A stretch of DNA of 64,000 nucleotides from Datura wrightii. Taxonomy: Eukaryota > Streptophyta > Magnoliopsida > Solanales > Solanaceae. This document shows, one piece after another, positions 8,830 through 20,796 of the stretch. The stretch covers positions 30,877,501 to 30,941,500 of the forward strand of contig JASDFA010000010.1 of NCBI GenBank assembly GCA_035772735.1. The letters run 5' to 3'. The position numbers and the translations under genes were made by a program. The stretch's first letter is position 1, and every line of letters starts with the position of its first letter. The notes under the pieces were generated by a model. That model made no database searches and was not told the DNA's origin. It worked only from the letters and a program-made list of their open reading frames with translations.

Positions 8830-9300
8830 CTGGACTAGGTGGGAATAAATGGGGATATTTGGCCATCATTTCTGCTTCAGCTTCCTAAGTAGCTCTCTCA
8901 ATATGTTGATTTCTCCACAATACATTCACTGAAGCAACTTCCTTGTTCCTTAGCTTACAAACTTGACGATTCAGAATATTGACTAGAACTTCCTCAAATG
9001 AAGGTTATCATTAACTCCAACTCTCTCGGTATGCACATTAAGTGAGGGGTCTCCCACACACTTCTTAAGCATAGAGATGTGGAAAATCGGATGGATTGAG
9101 GCTAATTTAGCTAGCATCTCCAACTCATAAGCCACCTTGCCAACTCTTTTAGAAATTTGATATGGGATAATATAGTGGGAACTATGCTTTCCTTTCTTCC
9201 AAAACCTCGTAACACCCTTCATACATAAAACCTTCAAATACACCCAATCATCAACCTCAAACTCTAAATCTCTCCGTCTAATATTAGTATAAGACTTCTA
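8830..9300 (-). pseudogene. Integrase C-terminal part and chromodomain
   Basis: 9243-8983 encodes KVAYELEMLAKLASIHPIFH, the integrase C-terminal motif of chromoviruses. Further left, with a frame break, follow NRQVCKLRNKEVASVNVLWR and a YPHLF end, a group II chromodomain. The conserved Trp after ERAT is a stop (TAG at 8885-8887). Chromodomains steer integration towards histone-marked chromatin in this clade. Confidence 0.8.
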
Positions 9301-9990
9301 GCGGCTCTATACAGACTTAAGCCTTTCTTGGATAATCTTAACCTTTTTTATTGCTTTTTGAACTAAGTCTGGTCCTATAAACTCTGCTTTGCTAACCTCG
9401 AACAAACCAATCGAAGATCTATATCTCCACCTACAGAGAGTTTCATAAGGAGCCATCTGAATACTAGAATGATAACTATTATTATAAGCAAACTCAGTAA
9501 GAGGTAAATGGTCAATCCATTTCCCTTTGAAATCAATAACACAGGCTCTTAATATATCCTCCAAGGTCTGAATAGTATGCTCTGCCGGACCATCATTTTG
9601 TGGATGAAAAGTTGTACAAAGATTCACCTTCAAACCCAAACCTTTCTGGAATAACTTCCAAAACTGAGCCATAAACTAAGTACCTCTGTATGAAATAATG
9701 GATAATGGCAATCCATGGAGTCTTATCACCTCTCTAAGGTACAACTTAGCAAGATCCTCTGCTAAGTCTATAGTCTTTATAGCTAAAAACTGAGTTGACT
9801 TAGTCATTCGATCCACGATCACCCAAATGGAGTCATGTTGTCTATAAGATCTTAGTAGACCGGTGATAAAAATCCATATTAATCATCTTCCACTTCCATT
9901 TGGGGAGTGCTATATTCCAATGGCCTTTGGTGCTCAACATTAACCTATTGGCAGTTTGGACACTTAGCAACAAAATTCTGCTATGTCCCT
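9301..9990 (-). pseudogene. Integrase catalytic core remnant
   Basis: FHPQNDGPAEHTIQTLEDIL (9600-9540 region) is the DDE-core segment containing the catalytic Glu, and FAYNNSYHSSIQMAPYE follows. The earlier core with the two Asp residues (9673-9960) can be followed only through frame changes. Confidence 0.8.
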
Positions 9991-10173
9991 CTACATACCA
10001 TTCCACCAATATGCTTCTCTTAAGTCATGGTACATCTTGGTAGAACCTGAATGAATTGAACATCTAGAGTTGTGTGCTTCTGCCATAATTCTATCTCTAA
10101 GGCTATCTACATTAGGAACACACAGTCTACCTTGGTACATCAGGATGCTATCTCCCCTTTGTGCAAAAACCAA
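9991..10173 (-). pseudogene. Integrase zinc-binding N-terminus
   Basis: YQGRLCVPNVDSLRDRIMAE, then HNSRCSIHSGSTKMYHDLRE and YWWNGM: the H2C2 domain of Ty3/gypsy integrase with the two His visible; the Cys pair lies beyond a frame break. It is joined directly to RT thumb sequence, with no RNase H. Confidence 0.75.
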
Positions 10174-10880
10174 TACCTTCTACAAACCCTCTATAATAGC
10201 TAGCTAAATCCAAGAAACTTCTGATATCTGTCAGAGTTGTGGGTCTAGGCCAATTCTTAACTGCCTCATCTATTGAGAGTCAACCTTAATACTTTCTCTG
10301 GATACAATGTGGACTAAGAATGCCATGGACTTCAACCAAAATTCATACTTAGAGATTTTGGCATATAAATCCTTGTCCTTAAGTGTCTGAAGGACTATTT
10401 TGAGATGGTTAGTATGTTTCTCCTCACTCTAGGAATAAACCAATATATCGTCAACGAACATAATAACAAACATATTCAAATATGGCTTAAACACTCTATT
10501 CATGAGGTCCATAAATGTTTCAGGAGCATTAGTCAATCCAAAGGACATAACAACAAACATGTAATGACCATAAGGGGTCCTAAAAGTTGTCTTGGGAATG
10601 TCACTTTCCCTTACCTTCAACTGATAATAGCCCGATCTAAGGTCTATCTTAGAGAAACAAGTAGCACCCTGAAGCTGGTCAAATAAGTCATCGATACTAG
10701 GGAGAGGATACTTATTCTTAAAGGTGACCTTGTTCAACTACCTATAATCAATACACATTCTAAGGGTACCATCTTTCTTACGCACAAAGAGAACTGGAGC
10801 ACCCCATGGAGAAACATTGGGGAAAATGAAACCCTTATCTAGCAGATCCTATAACTGCTCTCTTAATTCTTTCAACTCAG
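10174..10880 (-). pseudogene. Reverse transcriptase (RNase H deleted)
   Basis: 10737-10429 encodes KYPLPSIDDLFDQLQGATCF, FSKIDLRSGYYQLKV, the YGHYMFVVMSFGLTNAPETF box and the catalytic MFVDDILVYS. A thumb remnant (KNWPRP... FLDLASYYRGFVEG) is at about 10260-10180 and runs straight into integrase near 10175, so RNase H (several hundred bp in E4) is absent. Confidence 0.85.
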
Positions 10881-11324
10881 ATGGAGCCATTCTACATGGT
10901 AGAATAGAAATAGGCTGAGTGTTAGGAATAATATCGATTCAAATATCTATCTTCCTATCAGGAGGGACTCCTGGAAGATCATCAGAGAAGACCTCAAGAA
11001 ATTCATTAATAATAGGAACTGACTAGAGGGATGGGGTATCAACATTAGAGTCTCTAACTTTAACCAAATGATAGATGCACCCTTTAGAGATTAACTTTCT
11101 AGCCTTAACATATGAAATGAAATGACCCTTAGGCATCACGGGACTATCTTTCCAAACAATGACTGGCTCATCTGGAAATCGAAATTCTATTATTCGGTCC
11201 TACAATCAAATATGGCATAACAGGAATATAACCAATCCATGCATAGAATAAAATCGAAATCCACCATATCAAGCTCTATCAAGTCAGTTGTTATGTCTCT
11301 ATGATGACCTAAGCTGTACAATCT
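10881..11324 (-). pseudogene. Protease 3' half and protease-RT linker
   Basis: DLIELDMVDFDFILCMDWLY (about 11290-11230) is the C-terminal protease block of this clade. The fragment begins abruptly at the end of a beta LTR at 11325; the 5' half of the protease is not on this side. Confidence 0.75.
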
Positions 11325-13335
11325 TGTCATGACCCAAGCATGGACCCCAGATCGAGACACAAAATCTAGAACCACGAATCTCTTCAAGATAATCCATGGT
11401 ACATACATCGCATGAACGAGAGTATAACTAAGGAAAAAAACATGAAAACTATATAAGTGAAAATCTGCACAACGTTACATAAAACAAAGTGTAACCATAA
11501 GTCAACAACACTGAACCATATAACATGTCTTTTGAAAGCCAATAATAATAAGATGAGATGATAGGACAAAACCCCCAAGTAGCTCTCTAAGTCCTAAACT
11601 AAAAGACATAAGCAAAAAAGACTTAACCAAAACTGTCATTCTCGAATCATGAGGACTCATCAACACTGGAGGGTACTGGAATAGAGTGGGAGCGAGCTAA
11701 CATCGATACTAAGATTGGTCACAAAAACCTATATCATGAGACAATATAGCATAGAGTATGCGGTCAGTACTTTGAATGTACTGAGTATGTAAAGAAAGTA
11801 AAACATGTTGGTGAAATGATGGTCTGAAATCATGAATATAAAATAGATAGAACATGATAGTAAGGGAAACATGCTAAAATTCATATTATTAAAGTAATCA
11901 TAATCATGACATAGTCATCATAAGATGAACATAATGGCCCGAGGTTCGGAAATAGAAATCACATAGCGTGCCATACTTGAAATCATAAGTGAAAACTCAT
12001 AAACTGATCAATGAGTTGAATCTTGCTATAAAATATAATATCATAAGAGATGAACATGAGTAACTTAAAACATGAGGAACAATGAGAGGCTTCATCATAA
12101 CCAACACCATCTTGATAGAGCTTACATAATGCCCCAACTATCTCGCTCAAGTGTTTGCAAAGCCGTCCTGAGCCTTGCCAGGGCAAAGAACGATTAAGGT
12201 CTGATATCACTGATGTGCTACCAGGTAGGGGAAGCACTCTCTTTAGAGGTCCCAAATAAGAATATAGACCTATGGTGGCGTATAGTTATGAGACCTGGGT
12301 CCTTAGAATCCCTGGCTTACTCAGTTCTAGGTACTACTCCAAAAACATACATATTGGTCATAATTGCATTCTCAAAATATAGCTTAAATCTGTTAGTCTT
12401 GACTCCAAACATCTCTTTTAAACTTATCTTGTAAGCCTTGGCTAAAACTCATGGTGAAACATACTTGTCTTTACATGGGCTTGCCCAAATTAAGTAAACA
12501 TACATACTTAAATAATGTTTCATAATATGAAATCACCAAATCAGAAGTTTTAAGAATTCGCAAACATTCATGCATACTTTGATAATTCATCATAATAGAA
12601 ATCATGGTCTCATAAACTTGAAATTCATAAATCATTCATAATGGGGCAAAATCACCATATACTTGGAGTCATGAATTAGTAAGAAATTTGAGAGTCAAAT
12701 CTGCCCTAATAATCATAGTTCATCAATTGGAACATGAGAGAGTTAAACCCATAGAGAGATCATCGATAATTTCATTGACTTGGGTCAAACCCTAGAATTT
12801 CATAATTTAAAACTTGAGAAGTAGAGATCATGAAGTTTAGCATAAAAAGGGCATAAAGGTGAAAGAATTTCTCCCATTCATAACCCTACATACCTGGGCT
12901 TGAAGAATCTTCAACTTGATTAGAGACCCAAAGGGAATTGAGATGAAAGAGATAATGAAACCCTTGCTTGACTTGAGGGAGAACCTTCAATCTATGGTTG
13001 TTTTGAAAGAATGATGACTTAGGCTAGGTTAAACCCCTTAATACACCCTTTAAGAAACCCAAAACAATATCACATAGGGGTTAGAAGCTTAGGAAGTACC
13101 ACCCCTCCACGACTCGGGGTATCCACCCATCACATGCCAGCCTATTTTTTAGTTCTTTGATTCTCAAACAACGGGTGCCCTTTACGACTCGTCAATGTAT
13201 ATTGAGTTGTCTTATGACTTGTGGTCAGTGGACAGTCCTTGCACTTCCTCTTATTCTCCATCCTATGACTCCAAACCACGACCCATGACAAGTTCTCACG
13301 AGTCGTTACTTGACAGTTATTTCAGGGCCCCTTCG
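11325..13335 (-). repeat. Beta-family chromovirus LTR, 3'-truncated
   Basis: Begins at TGTCATGACCC (11325), the minus-strand image of the LTR end, and is collinear but diverged with 14241-16536: CTAGAACCACGAAT, the TCAGTACTTTGAATGTACTGA segment and the CGACTCGTC-type U3 repeats. It breaks off at about 13335 and is joined to RT coding sequence, so its other terminus is missing. Confidence 0.75.
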
Positions 13336-14052
13336 AGAGTATATGAGGATATCATCTATGAAGACAATCACAAATATATCCAAATACTGATTGAACACCC
13401 TGTTCATCATATCCATAAAAGCTACAGGAGCATTTTTTTGTCCAAAATACATAACCACAAACTCATAGTGACCATATTGAGTCTTCAAAGTTGTCCTCGG
13501 TATGTCACTCTCCCTAACTCTAAGTTGATAATAGTCGGGTCTGAGGTCTATCTTTTAAAATCACTTAGCACCCTGAAGCTGGTCAAATAGGTCATTAATC
13601 CTGGGGAGAGGATATTAATTCTTAACGATGACCTTGCTCAACTATCGACAATCAATGCACATCCTAAGAGAGCCATCCTTCTTCTAAAAAAAGAGAATTG
13701 GGGCACCCCATGGGGACTTACTAGACCTGATGAAACCCTTATCTAAGAGATCATGCAACTGCTCTTTCAAATTCTTTAGCTCGACTGGAGACATTCTATA
13801 AGGAGGAATGGATATGAGTTGCGTATCAGGGAGAAGGTCAATATAAAAATTCTCCCGCTCAAGAAGGACTCCTGGTAGATCATCTAGGAACACCTCCAGA
13901 TATTCACATACTACAAAAACTGACTGAAGAGTCGTGGTCTCGGATGTAGAATCCTTGACCTGAACTAGATGGTTCATACGACCTTTGGAGATTATCTTTC
14001 TGGCCTTGAGATAGGAAACAAAGCGACCTACAGGCACAATTGAACTACCCTT
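13336..14052 (-). pseudogene. Second RT N-terminal segment and protease-RT linker
   Basis: IVFIDDILIYS (about 13370-13340) is cut at the junction with the beta LTR. Going right, the YGHYEFVVMYFGQKNAPVAF box and the linker SKSPWGAPILFF, LKEQLHDLLDKGFIRSSKSP and YLEVFLDDLPGVLLE follow. Collinear with 37270-37880 of E4. It repeats RT sequence already present at 10429-10880. Confidence 0.8.
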
Positions 14053-14240
14053 CTACTCTAGGACTGGTTCAGCCAAAAAAAGGAACTCTACTATACGAGT
14101 TCTATAATTGACCGAAGCATAACAAGCATGTAACCAATCCATACCAAATATAACATCAAAATTGGTCATATCTAACTCCACTAAGTCGGTTGAGGTGACT
14201 TTCTGAAGAATCATGACAGGGAAATTTCTGTATACCCGTG
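14053..14240 (-). pseudogene. Protease 3' half interrupted by a solo LTR
   Basis: VTSTDLVELDMTNFDVIFGM-DWL and YASVNYRTRIVEFLF are protease/post-protease residues. The coding sequence stops at 14240 and resumes at 16537 beyond a solo LTR. Confidence 0.8.
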
Positions 14241-16536
14241 TGTCACGATCCAAACATAGGTTCGAATCGATATACAGAACCTAGAACCACGAATGGCTCC
14301 AAGTCGAACCATGGCATAAACATAGTTGCAAAAGAGCATAAATTACAAAAACTGATAAACTAAACATGAATAAGCAGAAGTCTACACACATAATGATCAT
14401 AAATCAAGTCAACACTGATAACCTGAGAATCTACATATTGTCTGAAAAGCCTCTAACATAATTGATGAGCTGATGGGACAGCACCCCCAACTAGCTAGAC
14501 AAAAATCTATAACTGAAATAACAAAAAAACAAACTAAACTGATCGTCCTCAGAAGATGAGGACTCACCAACACTGGCTAAACTAGATTGATACAAAAGCA
14601 GGACTAATGGCGCGGCTGAGTCTAATCTCTCGAACCTGTATCGTGAAACAATACAGCATAGAGTATGCGCTCAGTACTTTGAATGTACTGATTATGTACA
14701 GTAAGTAAAATGGACAAACAAAAATACATAAGAGTTCATAAGAGTAGAACAGTTCAAAACATGAAGTGATAATCATGGCATAAACATGAGGGCTCAAGTT
14801 TTTCAAAACTATTCATAAACTAGTCATAATCGAATCATAAGAGGAACCTTATAAATCATAACTTGAGTCATAGTGTCGTAAACATGGCAATGCATAAATC
14901 ATGAGGAAACAATGGGAGAACTCATCTTAACCGACACCATCATTATAGAGCTTACATGATGCCCCAACTATCTCACTCAAGTGGGCAGAGCCATCCCAAG
15001 CTTGCCAAGGCAAGGGATGTAAGAGATGTGATATCACTATTGGGACCCACCTAGAGTCACTATAAATATAAACCTATGTTGGTGCATAGTTCTGAGACCA
15101 TGGAGTTTACCTAAATGCCGGGCCTACTCGGTACTAGACACTACTCCCAAAAATATGCACATGAAGGGTCATATAATTATCGTGAAATCATATATACAGT
15201 TCATGACTAGCTAAATCATAACATACTTGATCATACTTGAAATACATGATTAGCCATTAAATAAGGGCCCGTGAGTCGGCCGAAATCATAAACTCATAAA
15301 TTGTGAAGAACATTCATGCTTGAGAAAATCACCATACTTTAAATTCATAAATTCATGAGGAGTACTTGTAGGAAATCATATCATAAATCATAAATCATAA
15401 ATTAGGGCTTAGGAGAATCAATATCATAATAGAATCATTTCGTGAAACTTGCATAATTGGGCATAATTTTCTAAAATTTGAAATCATAAATTAGTAATCA
15501 AAATAGGTATAAGATCTGCCCATAGGTCTTAAAATATGGTTTAAAACATAAAGGGAATTGACCCATAAATAAATCATAGAGAATTTCATAAAATTGGAAT
15601 AAAACCCCATAGGATCATACATTAGAATTAACACTAGAATTCGTGAGCTTGAGGAGAATTTGGGCATGAGAGTAGAAGAAACTCTCATTCATGACCCTAC
15701 ATAAGTGGGTAAATTGATTCTTAACTTGACTTTGAAGACCCGAGAGATTTGGAGGAGAATTGGAGGATTCTAGGCTTGATCTTCAATGAACCCCTCTAAA
15801 CATGCATACATGGGAGTTGAATGAATTAGAGAAGGTTAAAATCCCACAATACACTTCTTTCAGGGCTTGAAATGACATAGTTTAGAACCTAGGAGTTTAG
15901 GATTTATGAAAATACCCTTAATGAAAATTATGGAAATTAGGCACTGCAAGTCGTCACTACTCTCACCACGAGTCATACCATGAAGTGATGACTCGCGATC
16001 ACCTCCCATTGTCACCACTGGTCATAAGACTGGTTCCTGAAGATCACATCATGGATGCCTGCTATGAGTCATTACATGTCATCACGGGTCATAACATCTT
16101 TCGCTATCACTAAGCCTCAATTCTTACTTTCTATGGATTTTTCCACGGGTTACAAACCACAACTTATGTTACCTACTAGGGGTCGTAACACCACTTGTGA
16201 AAACCTATCCATACGTAGAACATCTAAACCACGATCCTTATCACGACTCATTGATTCCCATAATGAGTCTACCACGATCTGTCCTTTCCAACCCTGGCAT
16301 TCCCTGTGCCTCACCATGACTCCTGACCACGAATTGTACCCACGCACCACGACTCATGGTGTGGTTCTTGGTCTAGGAATCCAACTTCATCATTTCACTA
16401 CGGCTCCTCTCACGGTCTATTACTTCTCACCACAACTCATACCACGAGTCATTTTGAGGCAAAAATAAAGATTTTTCTACTGAACTCATTTCAAATTCCC
16501 TTATCAAGTCTTGGGAACTTTCATGGTATTACACTA
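14241..16536 (-). repeat. Solo LTR (beta family) inserted in protease
   Basis: Runs from TGTCACGATCC (14241) to the TGTAATACC-type start on the minus strand (about 16533-16536), about 2.3 kb. Protease sequence continues on both sides, and the flanks CCGTG (14236-14240) and TCGTG (16537-16541) are a 5-bp target-site duplication with one mismatch. No internal region remains, so LTR-LTR recombination probably removed it. The U3 side (15950-16450) is full of ACGACTC/GAGTCGT-type repeats. Confidence 0.8.
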
Positions 16537-17154
16537 TCGTGCTAAAACTAACTCACCAATAGGAGTAAAGACTGAAAAGGGTTTTGACAGGATTTCAGGA
16601 CTAACACCAAAACTAACAGTAGCATAAGGAGTCACGAAGGATAATGTAGCTCCTAGATATAAAAATGCATAAACATCATGTTGGCATACTCATTACATAC
16701 CAGTAACCACATCGGGTAAGCACTCCTTCTCCTGATGAGATGAGAGTGCATAGAACCTGTTTTGGCACTATCCGCCACCTGTACTAGAAAAGGCGCCTTG
16801 CTGAGATGGGTGAGCTGTGGAAGCTGCTGAAGTGGTGTCTGGGGCATGACCTTTACCATCACCCTGCTAGCTTAAGTAAAATCCCTAAGTATATTTTTGG
16901 GTTTCCACACTCGAAGAAAACATCAAAGCCAACCAAGCACTCCTCAGGGTTCTTCCTACCATACTTTCTGCAAATTGAAAAAGTGTGCTCCAAGGTTATT
17001 CTCCTCTGACCCCTAGAACCTAACGCTCTGCTCCTCGAATCACCTCAAGGTCTGGACGGAATGCTAGCCTATGATGGAGCTGGGGATGATGACCTCTGGG
17101 GGGACTAAGGGCGATGTCCACCACCGAAACTTTTCTGAGAATGCCCGTAGCAAG
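16537..17154 (-). pseudogene. Protease 5' half and gag C-terminus
   Basis: On the minus strand 16690-16542 encodes GATLSFVTPYATVSFGVSPE-like residues with frame noise: the protease active-site region, upstream of the solo LTR. Further right are zinc-knuckle remnants (GRKNPEECLVGFDVFFECGN, about 16960-16890) and the Ser/Pro/Arg-rich gag tail SSPAPSSA-like. The gag sequence ends at about 17154, where it is fused to LTR sequence. Confidence 0.7.
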
Positions 17155-18999
17155 AATGTAGGGTATGTAAAATAGCTAAGTGAAATAAAGTTAGCGAGAA
17201 TGTCTCAATTGAAGGATATAACTGAAATCAATAAACTGAAACTATACTCTAAAGATCTGAATGATTCATAGGACACAATATGATAATATGATCAAAGTGT
17301 AAAATAGTTTATGCCATAAAACTCATGCATCATAATAATCTCTGCAAATACATATGAAAATAATGTATATCTATAAATTAGGAGTTTCTCATAACTGAAA
17401 ACCATTATGAATGAACGCATGATGATCCTACATTTGGATCACATGGAGGGCTATCCAAAGCCTTGCCAGGGCTGAGGATAAAACTGAACTGCGGATCCAA
17501 AATTGAGGTCCATTCTAGGGACTTATCTGAGGAATCGCCCGAACAATTGTATGATCTTGTCCTATGTTGGCTACATCGTTCTGAGGCTTAGGGATTATCT
17601 GAACCCATTCACCCAACTCGGTGCTAGATAATTCTCCCAAAATATATGCTTATATAACTAGGCCCTCAGTGAGGCAAAACTGAACACATCTAAACACTTT
17701 AGCTGTAAATATAATGAATGTTTTAAAATCTCTGTTGAACCTTGGCTCAAAATCTCCTTAAACTTTGCTTAGGAGCCTTGGCACAAAACATTGCTGAAAA
17801 CTTTACTTGGGACTCTTGACTCTAAAACCTTTCTTTAAAAGCTTGTGAGCCTTGGCTCAAAATCGTCTCAAGATTTTCAAAAATAAAACTTTACTTAAGC
17901 TTTTGAAAATCATGCTAAAAATCATATATTTATGCTAAAATCTCATCACACTTGCTCTCTTAAAAAGTATGCTCAACATTCATGAAAACAACGCATTTAC
18001 TTCAAAAATACATGCTTTCAAAACAATGCTCTTTAAATCATGCTTCTTAAAAATCATGCTTCTTAAAAGTCATGCTTTCATGTAACTAGGGTTCATAGGA
18101 TAAGAGACATGCACCAACCTCAACAATCAAGAATCAAGAATCAAAAATCAAGAAGGTATGATCAACAATCAATGGAGTAGGATTACATTTAAGAGGCATC
18201 AATGAACAACTCAATATGAAGAATTCAATAATGGCAATTCAACATATATAGATAGAGAAGAAGACGATTCAAGAATTGGGTTAAAACCCTAGCTTCGATC
18301 TTAATAAATTCGTGCATAGATGTAGGGCATAAAGATGAATAGGAATCCTTTATTAGGTTAGCCTTACATACCTGGAAAAATAGAACCTTATACTCAAACT
18401 TGAAGAACCCTAATTTGGAGAAGAAGACTTCCTGGCTTTTTGAAGAACTTGAGAGCTTTTATCCTTAAATTCTAATAGGAATGGTGAGGAATGAGTGTTT
18501 AGGCTTTAGGAGTACTTAAATAATACCTTTAGAAATTCCAAACCATCTGGATTTAGGTAATTAAACTGTGGGAACTCCCTAAAATAACTTTAAGATTGTT
18601 TTTGGTAACTTCACGCGTCTTTGACTTTGACCCCATATCACTTGACAGTGCTTCATTAAAATGTTCATAACTTTTTACTATGAACTCTGATTGATGCAAG
18701 CTTGGACGCGTTTAAAAGAATACTCAAAGGATTAAATTTGATAGGTTTAGTCAATCAAAAATACTTTGTAAATTAGGAGTTATGATCATTTGAAGTTGAC
18801 CCTTGTAAGAGCTTATATGTAAACTCAATTGGTAAGAAGGCTCTCAACTCAACTTTATGCTAGAGGTTCGTTATTACCTTAATTTGTATCCAATTCACTT
18901 CTCACACTTAAGAATTGATCTTAAAACTTAGTTTTCAGAAAATTCACAGGGTTCAGATCTATTCACATACCTAGAACGGTTTCAAACTTAGAGGCATTA
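17155..18999 (-). repeat. 5' LTR of alpha element, truncated on its U5 side
   Basis: Matches 7284-8640 throughout its right part and continues left into sequence equivalent to the LTR segment at 11765-12300. The terminus and PBS are gone: the junction with gag falls in a shared GAATGTA. The right end (GGCATTA, 18993-18999) abuts Athila-type integrase sequence. Confidence 0.75.
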
Positions 19000-19280
19000 A
19001 AGGCAGACCACTTGGATTTCAATTTTATCGAGAATAGGCGAAGCTTTGAGTTGAGTAGAAGCACCCAATCCCCAGGAGAAAACTCTCATTTTAATATTTT
19101 CTTATCATAGAAGCGTTTTATTCGAGCCTTGTATAAGAAAGCACTCTTATAAGCTCGCATCCTGAACTCATCAATCTCATTAAGACCCTTAACCCTTAGA
19201 CTCTCTTCATTAGCATCCTCCACCCTATTGTAAGGAGTCCTACCACTTCTCATAATCTTTTCCCATAACACCCAATGCAT
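19000..19280 (-). pseudogene. Athila-type integrase C-terminal remnant
   Basis: GLNEIDEFRMRAYKSAFLYK and ARIKRFYDKKI, followed by SPGDWVLLLNSKLRLFS and KLKSKWSAF, resemble the end of Athila/Tat-lineage Ty3/gypsy integrase. The alpha LTR cuts it at 19000. Upstream coding sequence (above 19280) is not recognisable. Confidence 0.65.
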
Positions 19281-20796
19281 TCAGGACTTTTTATGGCCTT
19301 TCTAACAAGTGGACCCTTCACATTCACACTTATTCCTGGCTCAATTTGGGATGTCGATCGATTCATTCTTTCTTCATGGTGTCTAATGGAGATGGCATTA
19401 GATTCCACGGTTTAAGTGAAGATCAACAGATCATACTTTAACTCCCGAACTCCCAAATTGGTTGAGACCACTAATAACGCGCAAACTTATACTACTGATA
19501 AATTATAAATCGGACATTATCAATAAAGAACTCAACAAAGGTTAGGGTCGATCCCATAAAGAATATAGTCAAGATATAGAATAATTCTAGTATTTAAGCT
19601 TTTAAGTGTGTTATCTCAAAAAAAGGGGGTTTTATAAAAGCAATTATATGACAATATTGAGAGTTGATTGTTGTTTATCAATATTATGCAATTAACTACG
19701 GTAAGTGTTCCCCATAGATTCATAACTATTTTGGATTTTACACTCGTGATCTATCCCAATGCTTACTTGTAGAACTTGATAACTAGGGTCATCCAAATGA
19801 CTGGTTCATCCCTATTGGATGACTATACTCAATCACCGGGTGAGGCCTCATGAGCTATTTCACTTCAACCATTATCAATTTGTCCCAAATTAACTATCCT
19901 GGGACTGCAGCTCAAGTCATACAATGACCCATAAAGATCAAGGCTTTGTTGTAATTCTCTTTTCCTAATCTCTACTTATCTAGGTTCAAGAAAGTAAAGA
20001 ATTCGGGCAATTCCTAATGTCAAGCTCCATTAAGAAACATTAAAACTGAAGAGAATAAAATACAAGTATGTAACATTGGTTTAGAATCACTTTGTGCAAC
20101 CCTAGTTTGTTAATTCACTATGGTTCCCACAATCCTAGTTTTGGAGGTTTTAGCCTCTCATAATTGTAAGATAATTATCAACATTCATATACAAACACAT
20201 AATTTTAATACTTACAGAGATGATTATAAGAAAATCCACTTGATTATTGCAAGAACTTTTGAAGAATTATTCAAGAAACAATGAAGAAAATCAAAGTAAG
20301 AAAATCTCCAAGACTTGAATAGAAAGCTGACAACAATTTTCCTCAATGCATTTCGTGTGTTGCTTTCTTCTCCTATTGAAAAATAACCTAAAAAGTATTT
20401 ATACAAATATCTAGAACATTTTCCTAAGTAAAAAGGGAAACTGCTTAAACTGTCGCCGACTTCACCTATGACCCATAATAGGATTGTACAGATCGTACCT
20501 TTACTCATACATTGGCTGGCATCTACTGAATCTGGATAAGTGTTGTGAAATAGTACAACTCATACCATGAACCTACAAATCGTACAATCAGTTGTGGTTT
20601 GATACTGAGAATTCTATAAATCTTCTAAACTTTATCACAAATGGCTTAGTACAACTTGTACCTCAATTCTACGACCCGGGGCTCTTTCTCATACCTTGAG
20701 ACCTGCCAGTCTTCACTTCTTCTAAACTTTTCCATGGCTCCTTTGCATGAGTCTTAGGTAGATCTCAAACTTCATGGTTGTTACCCGTACCAGGAG
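19281..20796 (-). repeat. LTR-like block of an Athila/Tat-type element
   Basis: No gene seen. GGTCGATCCCATAAAGAA (about 19547) resembles the segment TATCGATCCCACAGGGA near the end of the Athila-like LTRs further right. A minus-strand TATAAATA lies at about 20396. To its right are repeated TACAACTCATACC and CAAATCGTACA-type motifs, placed like a U3 region. Exact LTR ends were not found; E3 starts at 20797. Confidence 0.45.

Larger units (their letters stand above)
7284..18999 (-). mobile_element. Decayed Tekay/Del-like chromovirus 'alpha' with internal rearrangements
   Basis: LTRs of the same subfamily lie at both ends (7284-8640 and 17155-18999). Reading leftwards between them are gag remnants, protease, RT, integrase and chromodomain. 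The body holds two beta-family LTRs and a second RT/protease segment, so it has suffered insertion and duplication or a second element. Group membership rests on the long LTR, the TGTAAT...TGACA-type ends and the C-terminal chromodomain. The left LTR is cut by the pararetrovirus. Confidence 0.7.

Noticed and set aside
16055..16468. 137-codon + strand ORF
   Set aside because: Lies in the U3 repeat array of the solo beta LTR; its composition follows the repeated ACGACTC motif.
20224..20508. 94-codon minus ORF with hydrophobic residues
   Set aside because: Sits over the LTR-like TATA region; no domain seen.
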